DNA of 64,000 nt from Halobacteroides halobius DSM 5150 (GTDB lineage: Bacteria; Bacillota; Halanaerobiia; Halobacteroidales; Halobacteroidaceae). Below the pieces are notes generated by a model that was not told where the DNA came from, made no database searches, and worked only from the letters and a program-made list of their open reading frames with translations. A program made the translations under genes and the position numbers. Below are positions 50,687 to 59,911 of this stretch, piece by piece. The DNA is taken from positions 124,001 to 188,000 of the forward strand of contig NC_019978.1 of the NCBI RefSeq assembly GCF_000328625.1, read 5' to 3'. The stretch's first letter is position 1; the number at the start of each line of letters is the position of its first letter.

Positions 50687-53353
50687 GTGTGACTTGTTGC
50701 GATATGAAAAGTATCGCCTAGTTTTGTAGAGTTAATCTGCAATAATTAGAACTAAGAGACTAAACAGTCAAATGATAGAGTAACGTCTTGAAGGGCTGTC
50801 ATTAATGCTCCGAATTGCATTAAGTATATTAAGATACTTAATGTAATAAGCTCGGTGAAGTCAAGGGAAAGTTACCGTAATTATACGAAAGCTACCTCAG
50901 TCAGGTGGTGTAACTGATACCTTGGATGCCTTTAAAATATCTAATGATTAGTATGTACCATGAAGGTACTGACGAACCTCTGAATGTACAGGTCTAGACA
51001 TCTAATAGCTAGAAATAGTTATACCAACAAAGATTGGTATATGTGTGATGAGTAAGATTTGTCGATATGAAAATCGTTATACACTTAAAGGGTGTATATC
51101 CATAATGGAACATATAGGCTTAAAGGAGGAATCTAAGGGTATATATAATAGGTAAGGTCTCTTGGAACAAGGAAAGCTAACAACGCTGAGGGCTTAATCT
51201 CTTTGAAGCGGTGGTATAGAAATGTAATTATAATATACCTTAATGTTAGTGATAGTGTTGGCATGAACCGATAATACTCTAGTAGAATAGAGTTAGGAAT
51301 AGCCAGTAGTCAATAGTTTAAGGTACAAGATATGTCATTTTATCATAAGGTTCTTGTAAGACTAAGAAAGGTGAAGTCTCTGTAAGGAGGTTTTAGCCGA
51401 CTTATGACTGCGTTAGAGAAGAAGCAAGTTGAGAGCAAAAAGAAAAGTAAGTTAAGAAACAACGAATATTATGATACCCAAGAAATTCAGGATATGTTAT
51501 ATGAATATAGTGAGAAGGGTTATAATTTTAAAAGTTTAATGCAACACATTACTTCAAGAAAAAATATACTTTTAGCTTACAGAAATATTAAGAAAAATAC
51601 TGGTAGTAAAACTAGAGGTACTAATAATAAAACCATCAAGGATTTAGAAGAGAAATCTACAGAGGAACTTGTAGAATATGTGAGAAACAGACTTGAGTAT
51701 TATGTACCACAGTCTGTAAGAAGGGTTTATATTCCTAAACCTGATGGTAGGAAAAGACCTTTAGGCATACCCACAATTAAAGATAGACTTATTCAACAAT
51801 GTATTAAACAGGTTTTAGAACCTATCTGTGAAGCTAAATTTCATAACCACAGTTATGGTTTTAGACCTAATAGGTCAACTAAACACGCTATAGCAAGAAT
51901 AATGTATTTGATAAATTTTAGCAAATTACACTATACAGTTGATATAGATATCAAAAGTTTCTTTGATAATGTTGACCATAACAAGTTGAAGAAACAATTG
52001 TGGAGTATGGGAATAAGAGATAAAAAGCTAATCTCTATACTGGGAAATATGCTAGAAGCAAAAATAGAAGGTGAGGGTGTTCCAGAGAAAGGAACACCGC
52101 AAGGTGGAATAATCTCACCTTTGCTTTCTAATATAGTATTAAATGAAATGGATTGGTGGATTTCCAATCAATGGGAAACATTTAAAACAGATTATAAATA
52201 TAATAGAAAAGGCGACAAAATTACAGCCATAAAGAAAACAAATCTAAAAGAAATCTATATTATAAGATATGCAGATGATTTTAAAATAATGTGTAGAGAT
52301 TTTGAAACTGCAAGTAAAATTAAGATAGCTACAATTAAATGGTTAAAAGAAAGATTAAATCTTGAAGTGAGTGAGAAGAAGACGAGTATAACTAATCTTA
52401 AGAAAAATCATACTGAATTTTTGGGGATTAAATTGAAGGTTGTCAAGAAAGGCAATAAATACATTTGCAGGTCAAAAGTAGCCAATGGAGTAAAACCAAA
52501 ATTAATTAATAAATTTAGAAATCAAATACAGCGAATTAGAAGAAAAACTACACCAAAGGAAGTATCTAAGTTAAATTCAATGATATTAGGAATGCAAAAT
52601 TACTACTCTATGGCTACATACGTAAATAAAGATTTCAGTGATATAGCCTTCAAAGTTAACAGAACCTTAAGAAAACGCCTTAGTGAAATATTGAGTGAAA
52701 AAGGTACTGAATCAAAAACTTTCCAGAAATTTTATGGAGAGTATAACTATAAGCCTCATTGTGTAGCTGGAATTAGAATATTTCCAATTGCTGGTGTAAC
52801 ATTTAAAGCTCCAATGAATTTTTCGCAAGAAATATGTGATTACACCAGAATTGGAAGGGAGAAAATACACAAGAAACTTAGAAGTGTATCACCAGTAGTT
52901 TTAAAATATTTAGTTGAAAATCCAGTTAGGGATAAATCAATTAAATATAACGATAACCGAATTGCCAGATATTCTGGACAAAATGGTTGTTGTTTTGTTA
53001 CTGGTATTCCTTTAGGGATTGGAGATATTGAATGTCATCACAAAAGACCTGAAAAAGATGGAGGTAAGGACACTTACAGAAATCTTTGCTTGGTTACTAA
53101 GGATATTCATAAATTGATACACGCTACAAAGAAAAAGACAATAAAACGCTACTATGATAAGGTGAAATGTTACTTTGATGAAAATACCTTAAGTAAGCTC
53201 AACAAACTTCGAACTAAGGCAGGAAATGACTGTATTGAACTATCTTAAACTATGATGGAACGCTCAGTGAGTACGAAAGTCTCATGCTGAGTGTGAAGAG
53301 GGGGAAAAGCTGGAAATAGATAACATTACTATTGAAGGCTTACCTATCTCTAT
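50687..53353 (+). mobile_element. Group II intron inserted in thyX
   Basis: The 5' end is GTGTG, the group II consensus. A complete RT/maturase gene (51404-53248) lies in domain IV. Domain V is seen at 53262-53297 (ACGCTCAG...CTGAGTGT around TACGAAAGT), and domain VI follows, with a candidate branch A at 53346 eight bases from the 3' end. The 3' boundary at 53353 (ending CTAT) was chosen because it restores PIEDARY-ILPLATKTN in frame, which no other nearby site does with an AY end. The ~700 bases before the ORF are domains I-III RNA. All parts look intact, so splicing and mobility are likely. Confidence 0.88.
51404..53248 (+). CDS. ltrA: Group II intron reverse transcriptase/maturase (LtrA-type)
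   Basis: A 614-residue intron-encoded protein. The RT domain (about 60-360) includes RVYIPKPDGRKRPLGIPT, YGFRPNRSTKHA, GTPQGGIISPLLSN and the catalytic YADD (about 289); a maturase X domain follows (380-480). The C-terminal HNH endonuclease has CCFVTG and ECHHKRPEKDGG with NLCLVTKDIHKLIH. All three activities are present without frameshift, so the intron should be capable of retrohoming. RBS GTAAGGAGG lies somewhat far (13 bases) from the ATG. Confidence 0.95.
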   Translation: MTALEKKQVESKKKSKLRNNEYYDTQEIQDMLYEYSEKGYNFKSLMQHITSRKNILLAYRNIKKNTGSKTRGTNNKTIKDLEEKSTEELVEYVRNRLEYYVPQSVRRVYIPKPDGRKRPLGIPTIKDRLIQQCIKQVLEPICEAKFHNHSYGFRPNRSTKHAIARIMYLINFSKLHYTVDIDIKSFFDNVDHNKLKKQLWSMGIRDKKLISILGNMLEAKIEGEGVPEKGTPQGGIISPLLSNIVLNEMDWWISNQWETFKTDYKYNRKGDKITAIKKTNLKEIYIIRYADDFKIMCRDFETASKIKIATIKWLKERLNLEVSEKKTSITNLKKNHTEFLGIKLKVVKKGNKYICRSKVANGVKPKLINKFRNQIQRIRRKTTPKEVSKLNSMILGMQNYYSMATYVNKDFSDIAFKVNRTLRKRLSEILSEKGTESKTFQKFYGEYNYKPHCVAGIRIFPIAGVTFKAPMNFSQEICDYTRIGREKIHKKLRSVSPVVLKYLVENPVRDKSIKYNDNRIARYSGQNGCCFVTGIPLGIGDIECHHKRPEKDGGKDTYRNLCLVTKDIHKLIHATKKKTIKRYYDKVKCYFDENTLSKLNKLRTKAGNDCIELS

Positions 53354-54275
53354 TATTTTACCATTAGCCACAAAGACGAATGTTTCAGTAGCAATGACAG
53401 GAGATAAACTTTATGAGCTATTTTCTTTGCTATACAATAAAGAGTTATCTGACCTGTTTAGTGAATTTAAATTAGAAATTAGAAAGCAATTACCAGATAG
53501 TATAATTAAACTGCTACCAGTTAGTTATAATAATAATGATTTATTAGAAGAGTTATATCAAGCTGAGTTTAAAAAGATAAATGTAAATAATAGAATGGTC
53601 TTATTAGATTCATTTGCTAACTTAGATTTAAAAGTCGGACTGGGAGCTGCTACTAGTACTTCTGCTCAAACTCCTTCACAAAAGCTACAATTATGGGGCC
53701 TAGAAGCTACTAGTAAAGCCCAAGGGTTAGCTAAGAGGGTTTTAGGTTATGGACATGAAAGTATTGCTGAACAAGCTAGAACAACTTTTGGCATGATGTG
53801 TAGTATGGTTACTTATCATCAACAAATTCGTCATAGGCTGTCAGAAAATCACAGAGAGAAGTTAGAGTCTTTGATTTTAGATAGCGATAGAGATGTATGT
53901 TTGCCGCCGACTATTAAAGAATCAATTTTCAAAGAAGACTTCTTAAGTTTAGTTAGGCAGTTTAAAAAGTTTAGAATTTATCTTTATAAAAAATATAATT
54001 TAGATAAGATTTTACCCTTTTTATTAAATTGTGATCAAATCAAATTAATTATAGCGACCAATGCTAGAATAGATATAGAGATGTTAGCTGAAAGGATATG
54101 TAGGAATGCGCAATGGGAAATAAGAGAGTTATCTACTAAAAAATTAAAGCAGTTAAGAGAATTATCAAATATTTTATATGAAAAAGCTCTTCCTTCATGT
54201 GTTTATGGGAAGTGTAAGGAAGGCAAACTTACTTGTGGTAAACAACAGCAAATGCGCAAGGAATGGAGGAGTTAA
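53354..54275 (+). CDS. thyX: thyX 3' exon
   Basis: Second part of the FAD-dependent thymidylate synthase. It starts within the Tyr codon of DARY and continues ILPLATKTNVSVAMTGDKLYEL. A second Thy1-like unit contains GYGHESIAEQARTTFGMM and the ThyX-type RHRLSENHRE (canonical RHRxxS), then NARIDIEMLAERICRNAQWEIREL. The C-terminal CVYGKCKEGKLTCG with three Cys could bind metal. The open frame could be read from 53394 alone, but an independent protein would lack half of the fold. The stop at 54275 is one base before the rlmB start. Confidence 0.85.
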
Positions 54276-54276
54276 A

Positions 54277-55026
54277 ATGGCTCAAGTTGAAGGAAGAAAT
54301 CCGGTTATTGAAGCTTTAAAAGGTGATAGAAAGATAAAAGAGATTTTAATGTTAGAAGGTGCTCATGGAGCTGCAATTGATACTATTTATGATTTAGCTA
54401 AACAAGAAGATGTTGAAATAAAAAAGGTGGATAAGGGCCAACTAAATAATATGGCTAAGTCACATGCTCATCAGGGGGTTATTGCCTTGGCCCAAGATTT
54501 AAAATACTGGCAGTTAGATCATTTGGTACAATATGCTAAAGAAAAATGTATTGCTGCAGATAAAGAGGCTCCATTTTTAGTTTTATTAGATGAAATTAAG
54601 GATCCACACAATTTTGGAGCCATTTTGCGAATTTGTGATGGAGCAGGTGTTGATGGAGTGATAATTCCCAAAAGAAGGGCAGTTGGTTTTACGCCAGCAG
54701 TAGCTAAGGCATCTGCTGGAGCAATTGAACATGTACCAGTAGCTCAAGTGACTAATTTAGCTAGAAGTATAGATCAATTAAAGGATAAAGGTTTTTGGAT
54801 AGCTGGAGCTGATATAAGTGGAGAACAAAACTATTTCACTGCTGATTTAAAAGGCTCTTTAGGGTTAGTAATAGGTAGTGAAGGGACAGGTATGAGAAGG
54901 TTAGTTAAAGAAAAGTGTGACTTTCTAGTTAAGATGCCAATGAATGGTAAAGTAGATTCTTTAAATGCTTCAGTAGCTGCTGGGATCTTAATTTATGATT
55001 CTATCCGGCAAAGAATGGAAGGTTAA
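54277..55026 (+). CDS. rlmB: 23S rRNA (guanosine-2'-O-)-methyltransferase RlmB/TrmH family
   Basis: A 249-residue SPOUT methyltransferase. The N-terminal substrate-binding domain (VEGRNPVIEALKGDRKIKEIL) precedes the knotted domain with LDEIKDPHNFGAILRICDGAGVDGVI, LVIGSEGTGMRRLV and the final KMPMNGKVDSLNASVAAGILIYD motifs 1-3. ATG at 54277 follows AATGGAGGAG. In B. subtilis this is yacO, after mrnC; here thyX and the intron lie between. Confidence 0.94.
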   Translation: MAQVEGRNPVIEALKGDRKIKEILMLEGAHGAAIDTIYDLAKQEDVEIKKVDKGQLNNMAKSHAHQGVIALAQDLKYWQLDHLVQYAKEKCIAADKEAPFLVLLDEIKDPHNFGAILRICDGAGVDGVIIPKRRAVGFTPAVAKASAGAIEHVPVAQVTNLARSIDQLKDKGFWIAGADISGEQNYFTADLKGSLGLVIGSEGTGMRRLVKEKCDFLVKMPMNGKVDSLNASVAAGILIYDSIRQRMEG

Positions 55027-55028
55027 AG

Positions 55029-55832
55029 GTGAAAAAGTTAGTTATAATCAAGATATTATTGATTATTTGTTTAGTAAGTTCAATTGATTCTAGTATGGCA
55101 CTAAATTTGTCAGTGATAGAAAAGATTAAGCAGTATAACTTACATAACATAACTTCTACCTATACTACTTATTTTAATCCTGAAGATAAAAATCGGGTTA
55201 CAAATATAAAAGTAGCAGCCCAAAAAATAAATGGAACAGTAGTATTACCTGGTCAAGTCTTTTCATTTAACAAGGAGGTTGGCCCGCGAACAAAAGAGCG
55301 AGGATTTAAATCAGCTTCAGAGATAGTTAATGGTAAATTGACTCCTGGAATTGGAGGCGGAATTTGTCAACTTTCATCTACATTATACAATGCTATTTTA
55401 TTAGCTGATTTAGAAGTAGTAACTAGATCTAATCATTCTCGTCCAGTAAGTTATGTACCATTAGGTAGAGGAGCTACTGTATATTATAATTTAATAGATT
55501 TTAAGTTTAAAAACAATACATCTACCCCTTTAATGATAATGGCTCAAATGACTAGAGGGCAATTGACAGTGAGTATTCTTGGTAATTACTTGGAAAGAGA
55601 AGTAGAAATAATTACCACTAAACCACAAGTGCTAAAAGCTAAAGTAAAAAAAATAATAGATTATAATTTAGAAGAAGGAACTACAAGGATTTTGAATTCT
55701 GGTAGAAAAGGATTTAAAGTCACAGTTAAAAAGGTAATAACTACAGGAAAAAAAATAATTGAAACAGAAATTATTTCTACAGATATTTATCCTCCGCAGC
55801 CTAAAATTATTAAATATAATCCTAAAGAATAA
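55029..55832 (+). CDS. VanW family protein, exported
   Basis: A 267-residue protein with a signal segment (about 3-24), then the VanW domain (about 45-175): VLPGQVFSFNKEVGPRTKERGFKSA, and GGGICQLSSTLYNAILLADLEVV with a conserved Cys, plus NHSRPVSYVPLGRGATV. The C-terminal ~75 residues are G5-like and beta rich. VanW is of unknown biochemical function, associated with the cell envelope. It takes the place held by yacP between rlmB and sigH in B. subtilis; two bases separate it from rlmB. Confidence 0.88.
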   Translation: MKKLVIIKILLIICLVSSIDSSMALNLSVIEKIKQYNLHNITSTYTTYFNPEDKNRVTNIKVAAQKINGTVVLPGQVFSFNKEVGPRTKERGFKSASEIVNGKLTPGIGGGICQLSSTLYNAILLADLEVVTRSNHSRPVSYVPLGRGATVYYNLIDFKFKNNTSTPLMIMAQMTRGQLTVSILGNYLEREVEIITTKPQVLKAKVKKIIDYNLEEGTTRILNSGRKGFKVTVKKVITTGKKIIETEIISTDIYPPQPKIIKYNPKE

Positions 55833-55863
55833 AATGAAGGAAAAAGTTTCAACTTACCTCTTC

Positions 55864-55893
55864 TTGACTGAGATGGATTATGTAAGTTATAAT
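55864..55893 (+). promoter_or_regulatory. sigH promoter
   Basis: TTGACT (55864-55869), 18 bases, TATAAT (55888-55893), about 80 bases before the ATG. Confidence 0.6.
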
Positions 55894-55974
55894 AATGAAG
55901 AAGCGGTTATAATAATAAGTCAATAAGCTAGATTATAAGATACTGAATTATAATAGATAAGGGTGGAGGAAATT

Positions 55975-56622
55975 ATGGCAAAACCAATCTCACAGCAAGA
56001 GGTGTATGCTAATTATAATAATATGTCAGATGATGAATTGGTGGAATTGGCCCAACAAGGAAATAATTTAGCTATAGAATATTTGATAAAAAAATACAAA
56101 AATTTTGTAAAAGCAAAAGCTAAGTCCTATTTTCTAATAGGAGCTGATCGACAAGATATTATCCAAGAAGGGCTAATTGGTTTATACAAGGCGATTAGGG
56201 ATTATGAGGTTGATAGATTAGCATCTTTTCGTTCCTTTGCTGAATTATGTATTACCAGACAGATCATTACTGCTATTAAAACAGCTACCAGACAAAAACA
56301 TCAACCTCTAAATTCGTATGTTTCCTTAGACAAACCGATTTTTAGTAAGGAATCTGATAGAACTTTATTAGATGTTTTAGAGGGTCATAAAATTCATGAC
56401 CCTGAAAAGATATTTGTTACTAATCAAGCATATGATTATTTAGAAAAAAATATTAAAGAAATGTTAAGTGATTTGGAATTTGCTGTATTAAAAGAATATT
56501 TACGGGATAAAAGTTATGATGAAATTGCTGATACATTGAATAGACATGTCAAGTCGGTAGATAATGCTTTACAGAGAATTAAAAATAAAATCAATGATTT
56601 TTTAGAAGAAAATGATTTCTAA
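55975..56622 (+). CDS. sigH: RNA polymerase sigma factor SigH (sporulation/stationary phase)
   Basis: A 215-residue sigma70-family factor that directs early sporulation genes. Region 2 (about 20-95) has the core-binding LAIEYLIKKYKNFVKAKA and -10 recognition FRSFAELCITRQIITAIKTATRQKH; region 4 helix-turn-helix is SYDEIADTLNRHVKSVDNALQRIKNK. ATG at 55975 follows GGTGGAGGA. Located before the tuf-secE-nusG region, as in Bacillus. Confidence 0.96.
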   Translation: MAKPISQQEVYANYNNMSDDELVELAQQGNNLAIEYLIKKYKNFVKAKAKSYFLIGADRQDIIQEGLIGLYKAIRDYEVDRLASFRSFAELCITRQIITAIKTATRQKHQPLNSYVSLDKPIFSKESDRTLLDVLEGHKIHDPEKIFVTNQAYDYLEKNIKEMLSDLEFAVLKEYLRDKSYDEIADTLNRHVKSVDNALQRIKNKINDFLEENDF

Positions 56623-56704
56623 TTAAAAGTAGAGATAAGAGTATTAAATTGGAGTTAAATGGATTATATGGGATATGATTTAATTCAATCAATTGATTTA
56701 ACTC

Positions 56705-56733
56705 TTGACCTCTTTAAGCAAAGGATATATAAT
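56705..56733 (+). promoter_or_regulatory. tRNA-Thr/tuf promoter
   Basis: TTGACC (56705-56710), 17 bases, TATAAT (56728-56733). No terminator separates tRNA-Thr from tuf. Confidence 0.72.
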
Positions 56734-56788
56734 ATCGTTAATGCTGTGGCTAGCAGTGGTATTATATATCTTGCGCAGAGGTTTATTT

Positions 56789-56864
56789 GCCCACATAGCT
56801 CAGGCGGTAGAGCGCATCCATGGTAAGGATGAGGTCACCGGTTCAAATCCGGTTGTGGGCTCCA
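56789..56864 (+). tRNA. tRNA-Thr (anticodon GGT)
   Basis: GCCCACA pairs with TGTGGGC; the anticodon stem CATCC/GGATG encloses ATGGTAA, so the anticodon is GGT; CCA is encoded. Confidence 0.96.
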
Positions 56865-56959
56865 ATCTAAAACTGAATATCGTTACATAATAAGCTAGGT
56901 AATCATAAAGTTATATTTAATTAATGATAAAATTTAGGAATAATTAGGAGGGAATAAAG

Positions 56960-58144
56960 ATGGCAAAAGAAAAGTTTGAGAGAAGTAAACCCCATGTTAA
57001 TATTGGTACAATTGGACACGTAGACCATGGAAAGACAACAACAACAGCTGCAATTACAAAAGTATTAGCAGCAGGAGAAGAAGGGTCAGTAGAATTTGGT
57101 GAGATTGATAATGCACCAGAGGAACAAGAAAGAGGAATTACAATTGCAACATCTCACGTAGAATATGAAACTGCTAACAGACATTATGCTCACGTTGATT
57201 GCCCAGGTCACGCAGACTATGTAAAGAATATGATTACAGGTGCAGCTCAGATGGATGGAGCAATCTTAATTGTATCTGCAGCGGACGGGCCAATGCCACA
57301 AACAAGAGAGCACTTATTATTAGCTCGTCAGGTAGGGGTACCAGAAATTGTAGTATTCTTAAATAAAGCAGACATGGTAGATGACGAAGAGCTAGTAGAG
57401 TTAGTAGAAATGGAAGTAAGAGAATTACTTAACGAATATGACTTTAATGGAGACGAAGCAGAAATAGTTACAGGATCTGCTTTAAAGGCATTAGAAGAGC
57501 CAACAGGAGAATGGGCAGATGCTATTAATGAATTAATGGATGCAGTAGATGAGCAGATTCCTACTCCAGAAAGAGATACAGATAAAGAATTCTTAATGCC
57601 AATTGAAGATATCTTTACAATCACAGGTCGTGGAACAGTAGCGACAGGACGTGTAGAGAGAGGAAGAGTAGAAGTAGGAGATGAAGCAGAGATAGTAGGA
57701 ATTAAAGAGACAGAAGATACAGTAATCACAGGACTTGAGATGTTTAGAAAAGAAATGGAATTTTCTCAAGCAGGAGATAATGTTGGTGCTTTATTAAGAG
57801 GTATTGATAAAGAGGATGTAGAGCGTGGACAAGTATTAGCCGAGCCAGGTTCTATTACACCACATACTAAATTTAAAGCAGAGGTTTATGTACTAAGTAA
57901 AGATGAAGGTGGACGACATACTCCATTCTTTGATGGATATAAGCCACAATTTTATTTCAGAACAACAGATGTGACAGGAACAATTAACTTACCAGAAGGC
58001 GTAGATATGGTAATGCCTGGAGATAATATTGAGATGGATGCAGAGTTAATTTCTCCGATAGCAATGGAAGAAGGGTTAAGATTTGCGATTCGTGAAGGTG
58101 GAAAGACAGTAGGAGCCGGTGTTGTTACTGAAATTATTGAATAA
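56960..58144 (+). CDS. tuf: Elongation factor Tu
   Basis: A 394-residue GTPase that delivers aminoacyl-tRNA. G1 is GHVDHGKT (19-26), G3 is DCPGHADY, and G4 is NKAD; effector region and domain [16 protein letters not shown] are conserved. The usual GKTTLTAA is GKTTTTAA here. The protein is rich in Glu/Asp ([27 protein letters not shown]), consistent with a salt-adapted host. It is located apart from fusA, next to rpmG, as in many clostridia. Confidence 0.98.
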   Translation: MAKEKFERSKPHVNIGTIGHVDHGKTTTTAAITKVLAAGEEGSVEFGEIDNAPEEQERGITIATSHVEYETANRHYAHVDCPGHADYVKNMITGAAQMDGAILIVSAADGPMPQTREHLLLARQVGVPEIVVFLNKADMVDDEELVELVEMEVRELLNEYDFNGDEAEIVTGSALKALEEPTGEWADAINELMDAVDEQIPTPERDTDKEFLMPIEDIFTITGRGTVATGRVERGRVEVGDEAEIVGIKETEDTVITGLEMFRKEMEFSQAGDNVGALLRGIDKEDVERGQVLAEPGSITPHTKFKAEVYVLSKDEGGRHTPFFDGYKPQFYFRTTDVTGTINLPEGVDMVMPGDNIEMDAELISPIAMEEGLRFAIREGGKTVGAGVVTEIIE

Positions 58145-58162
58145 TTGAGTTTTAACCACCTT

Positions 58163-58202
58163 AGAAAAGCAGGTTAAGATCCCTGCTTTTCTATTGTTTT
58201 TT
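58163..58202 (+). terminator. Terminator after tuf
   Basis: AGAAAAGCAGG (58163-58173) pairs perfectly with CCTGCTTTTCT (58182-58192), followed by a T-rich run (ATTGTTTTTT). Confidence 0.87.
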
Positions 58203-58224
58203 ATAGATTCTAAAGGAATAATTG

Positions 58225-58253
58225 TTGACTTTTGGTATATAATATGATAAAGT
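58225..58253 (+). promoter_or_regulatory. Promoter of rpmG-tRNA-Trp-secE-nusG
   Basis: TTGACT (58225-58230) and TAAAGT (58248-58253) are 17 bases apart; TATGAT overlaps at 58243-58248. The start site between these options is uncertain. Confidence 0.45.
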
Positions 58254-58305
58254 GTATCCGGTGTAAGGGTTATAGTTGGTGTGCACTCTGAGGAGGTGGC
58301 AGTTA

Positions 58306-58455
58306 ATGAGGGAAATAATTACTTTAGCTTGCACAGAGTGTAAGAGACGTAATTATAGTACTACTAAGAATCCAAGTAATCAACGTCAAAGAGTGGAGCT
58401 GAAAAAGTACTGTAAATTTTGTAAAGAACACACTCTTCATAAAGAAACTAGATAA
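58306..58455 (+). CDS. rpmG: 50S ribosomal protein L33
   Basis: A 49-residue ribosomal protein reading [17 protein letters not shown], then [17 protein letters not shown]. The two CXXC pairs make this the zinc-binding (C+) form. It is short but the sequence is unambiguous, and it sits at the usual place before secE. RBS GAGGAGGTGG. Confidence 0.96.
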   Translation: MREIITLACTECKRRNYSTTKNPSNQRQRVELKKYCKFCKEHTLHKETR

Positions 58456-58472
58456 TTAAAAATGTTTTATGT

Positions 58473-58549
58473 AGGTTTGTAGCTCAATTGGCTAGAGCGT
58501 CGGACTCCAAATCCGAAGGTTGGGGGTTCAACTCCCTCCAGACCTGCCA
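58473..58549 (+). tRNA. tRNA-Trp (anticodon CCA)
   Basis: AGGTTTG pairs with CAGACCT (one G-U), anticodon stem CGGA/TCCG around CTCCAAA, CCA encoded. tRNA-Trp between rpmG and secE is a common clostridial arrangement. Confidence 0.97.
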
Positions 58550-58587
58550 TTTAGCAAACCAAATCATTCAATGAGGATGTGTGATAA

Positions 58588-58797
58588 ATGGCTAAAAAAG
58601 ATAAAAGTGCTTTAGAGAAGATAAAGAAGTTTTTTCGTGAAGTAAAGGTTGAATTGAAAAAAGTGAATTGGCCGAACCAAACTGAATTAATTTCTTATAC
58701 AGGTGTAGTTATAGCTGTAGTTTTACTTGTTGGATTATTTATTGGTGGTGTTGATGCTGTCTTTTCTCAGCTTATTCGGCCACTTATACTTGACTAG
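58588..58797 (+). CDS. secE: Preprotein translocase subunit SecE
   Basis: A 69-residue single-span membrane protein. The amphipathic helix KIKKFFREVKVELKKVNWPNQTELISYT (conserved WP) precedes the span GVVIAVVLLVGLFIGGVDAVF. SecE clamps SecY in the membrane. Followed by nusG. Confidence 0.96.
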   Translation: MAKKDKSALEKIKKFFREVKVELKKVNWPNQTELISYTGVVIAVVLLVGLFIGGVDAVFSQLIRPLILD

Positions 58798-58832
58798 AGG
58801 GGGTGTGGCTCCTCGACTAGGAGTCCTATTTT

Positions 58833-59363
58833 ATGAGTGAACGCAATTGGTATGCTATTTATACCTATTCTGGTAATGAAGAACGAGTAAAAGTTAATAT
58901 GACCCAAAGGGTTAAAAGTACTGGGATGGAAGATAAAATCTTTGATATTTTGATTCCTACTGAAGATAAAGTAGAAGTAAAAGACGGTAAGGAGACAGTC
59001 AAGAAGGATGAGATTTTCCCAGGATATGTCCTGGTTCAAATGATTATGGATGATGATTCCTGGTATGTTGTTCGCAATACCCCTGGAGTAATTGGTTTTG
59101 CTAGTGCAGGAACAGACCCAGTGCCTGTTTCTGAGGAAGAAATCCAAAGGATTAAGCAAGATATGGGAATGGAAGAATTAGCTAAAGCCAATACAGATTT
59201 AGAAATAGATCAAAAAGTTAAAGTAACTGATGGTGTATTAGAAGATCATGTTGGTGTAATTAAAGAAATTAATTATGAAACTAAAGAAATGATAGTACAA
59301 GTTTCTATGTTTGGCCGTGAAACTCCAGTTGAACTAGAGTTTGGCCAAGTAGAAAAAGTATAA
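58833..59363 (+). CDS. nusG: Transcription termination/antitermination factor NusG
   Basis: A 176-residue factor. The NGN domain shows WYAIYTYSGNEERV, FPGYVLVQM and VRNTPGVIGFA; the KOW domain (about 122-175, VKVTDGVLEDHVGVIKEINYETKEMIVQVSMFGRETPVELEF) ends it. It links RNA polymerase with ribosome and Rho. Normally rplK follows within ~100 bases; here 548 bases intervene. Confidence 0.97.
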   Translation: MSERNWYAIYTYSGNEERVKVNMTQRVKSTGMEDKIFDILIPTEDKVEVKDGKETVKKDEIFPGYVLVQMIMDDDSWYVVRNTPGVIGFASAGTDPVPVSEEEIQRIKQDMGMEELAKANTDLEIDQKVKVTDGVLEDHVGVIKEINYETKEMIVQVSMFGRETPVELEFGQVEKV

Positions 59364-59389
59364 AGAGCTACAAAATAGGTTGTAAATTA

Positions 59390-59852
59390 CTAATTAATAG
59401 TGTTTAAAGTTAGGTAAAACTGTTTCGTTGCTCTCAAGGTTTAGGGAGTGTAAAGGATAGAAATATCTTTAGCACAATGATTTACGTTATTTGGTTAAAG
59501 AGTTTTTATTAAACTCAACAGTGTATCACACTTTGGAATGTATCCATCAGTTCCAAATCGCAGGCAGAGCCTTGCTCTGTAAACTACTCTGTGGCACTAA
59601 GGAAGAAACCTCGTCTAAGTCTAGTTCTTCTGGATATGAAAAGCTAATACCGAAAGTGCATAAGCCCCATTTCAGGGTATTTTTACCCTGGCTATTGACT
59701 AAATCAGGGAGATAGAAGAAGTGGTTATGTTCTCTATCTAACTTTAAGAGCAAGAATCTATATGATTCTGCGACAAAGAAGGGAATTATCCCGCAAGGGA
59801 GATTGGTTTAAGAGAATCACAAATCCTAGTGGTAAATCATATCCACTAGGTA
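59390..59852 (+). other. Unassigned hairpin-rich region between nusG and rplK
   Basis: No convincing gene is present. The strand contains a series of perfect or near-perfect hairpins: GGAA/TTCC (59535-59554), CAGAG/CTCTG (59565-59579), CAGGGTA/TACCCTG (59673-59690), AGATAGA/TCTATCT (59710-59739), AGAAT/ATTCT (59753-59769), TCCC-GCAA-GGGA with a GNRA loop (59789-59800) and CCTAGTGG/CCACTAGG (59825-59850). Base composition is less AT-rich than neighbouring spacers. The 74-codon frame at 59491 has no ribosome binding site or recognisable family. It may be a structured RNA or the remnant of a mobile element (IS200/IS605-type ends also carry hairpins); nothing decides between these. Confidence 0.55.
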
Positions 59853-59911
59853 ACTATAATGATATTTAGTTGGTTTTAGATTAGATAAGTTAAAACAAGG
59901 AGGTATGACCA

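Noticed and set aside
53394-54275. Separate complete ThyX starting at the ATG in the 3' exon
   Set aside because: It would lack the PIEDARY-ILPLATKTN segment and the N-terminal half; splicing of the intron gives a continuous and better protein.
59491-59715. Open frame of 74 codons, with a 68-codon frame on the opposite strand
   Set aside because: No ribosome binding site, unusual composition and hairpins run through it; I considered a TnpB C-terminal remnant but saw no zinc-finger or catalytic motif to support it.
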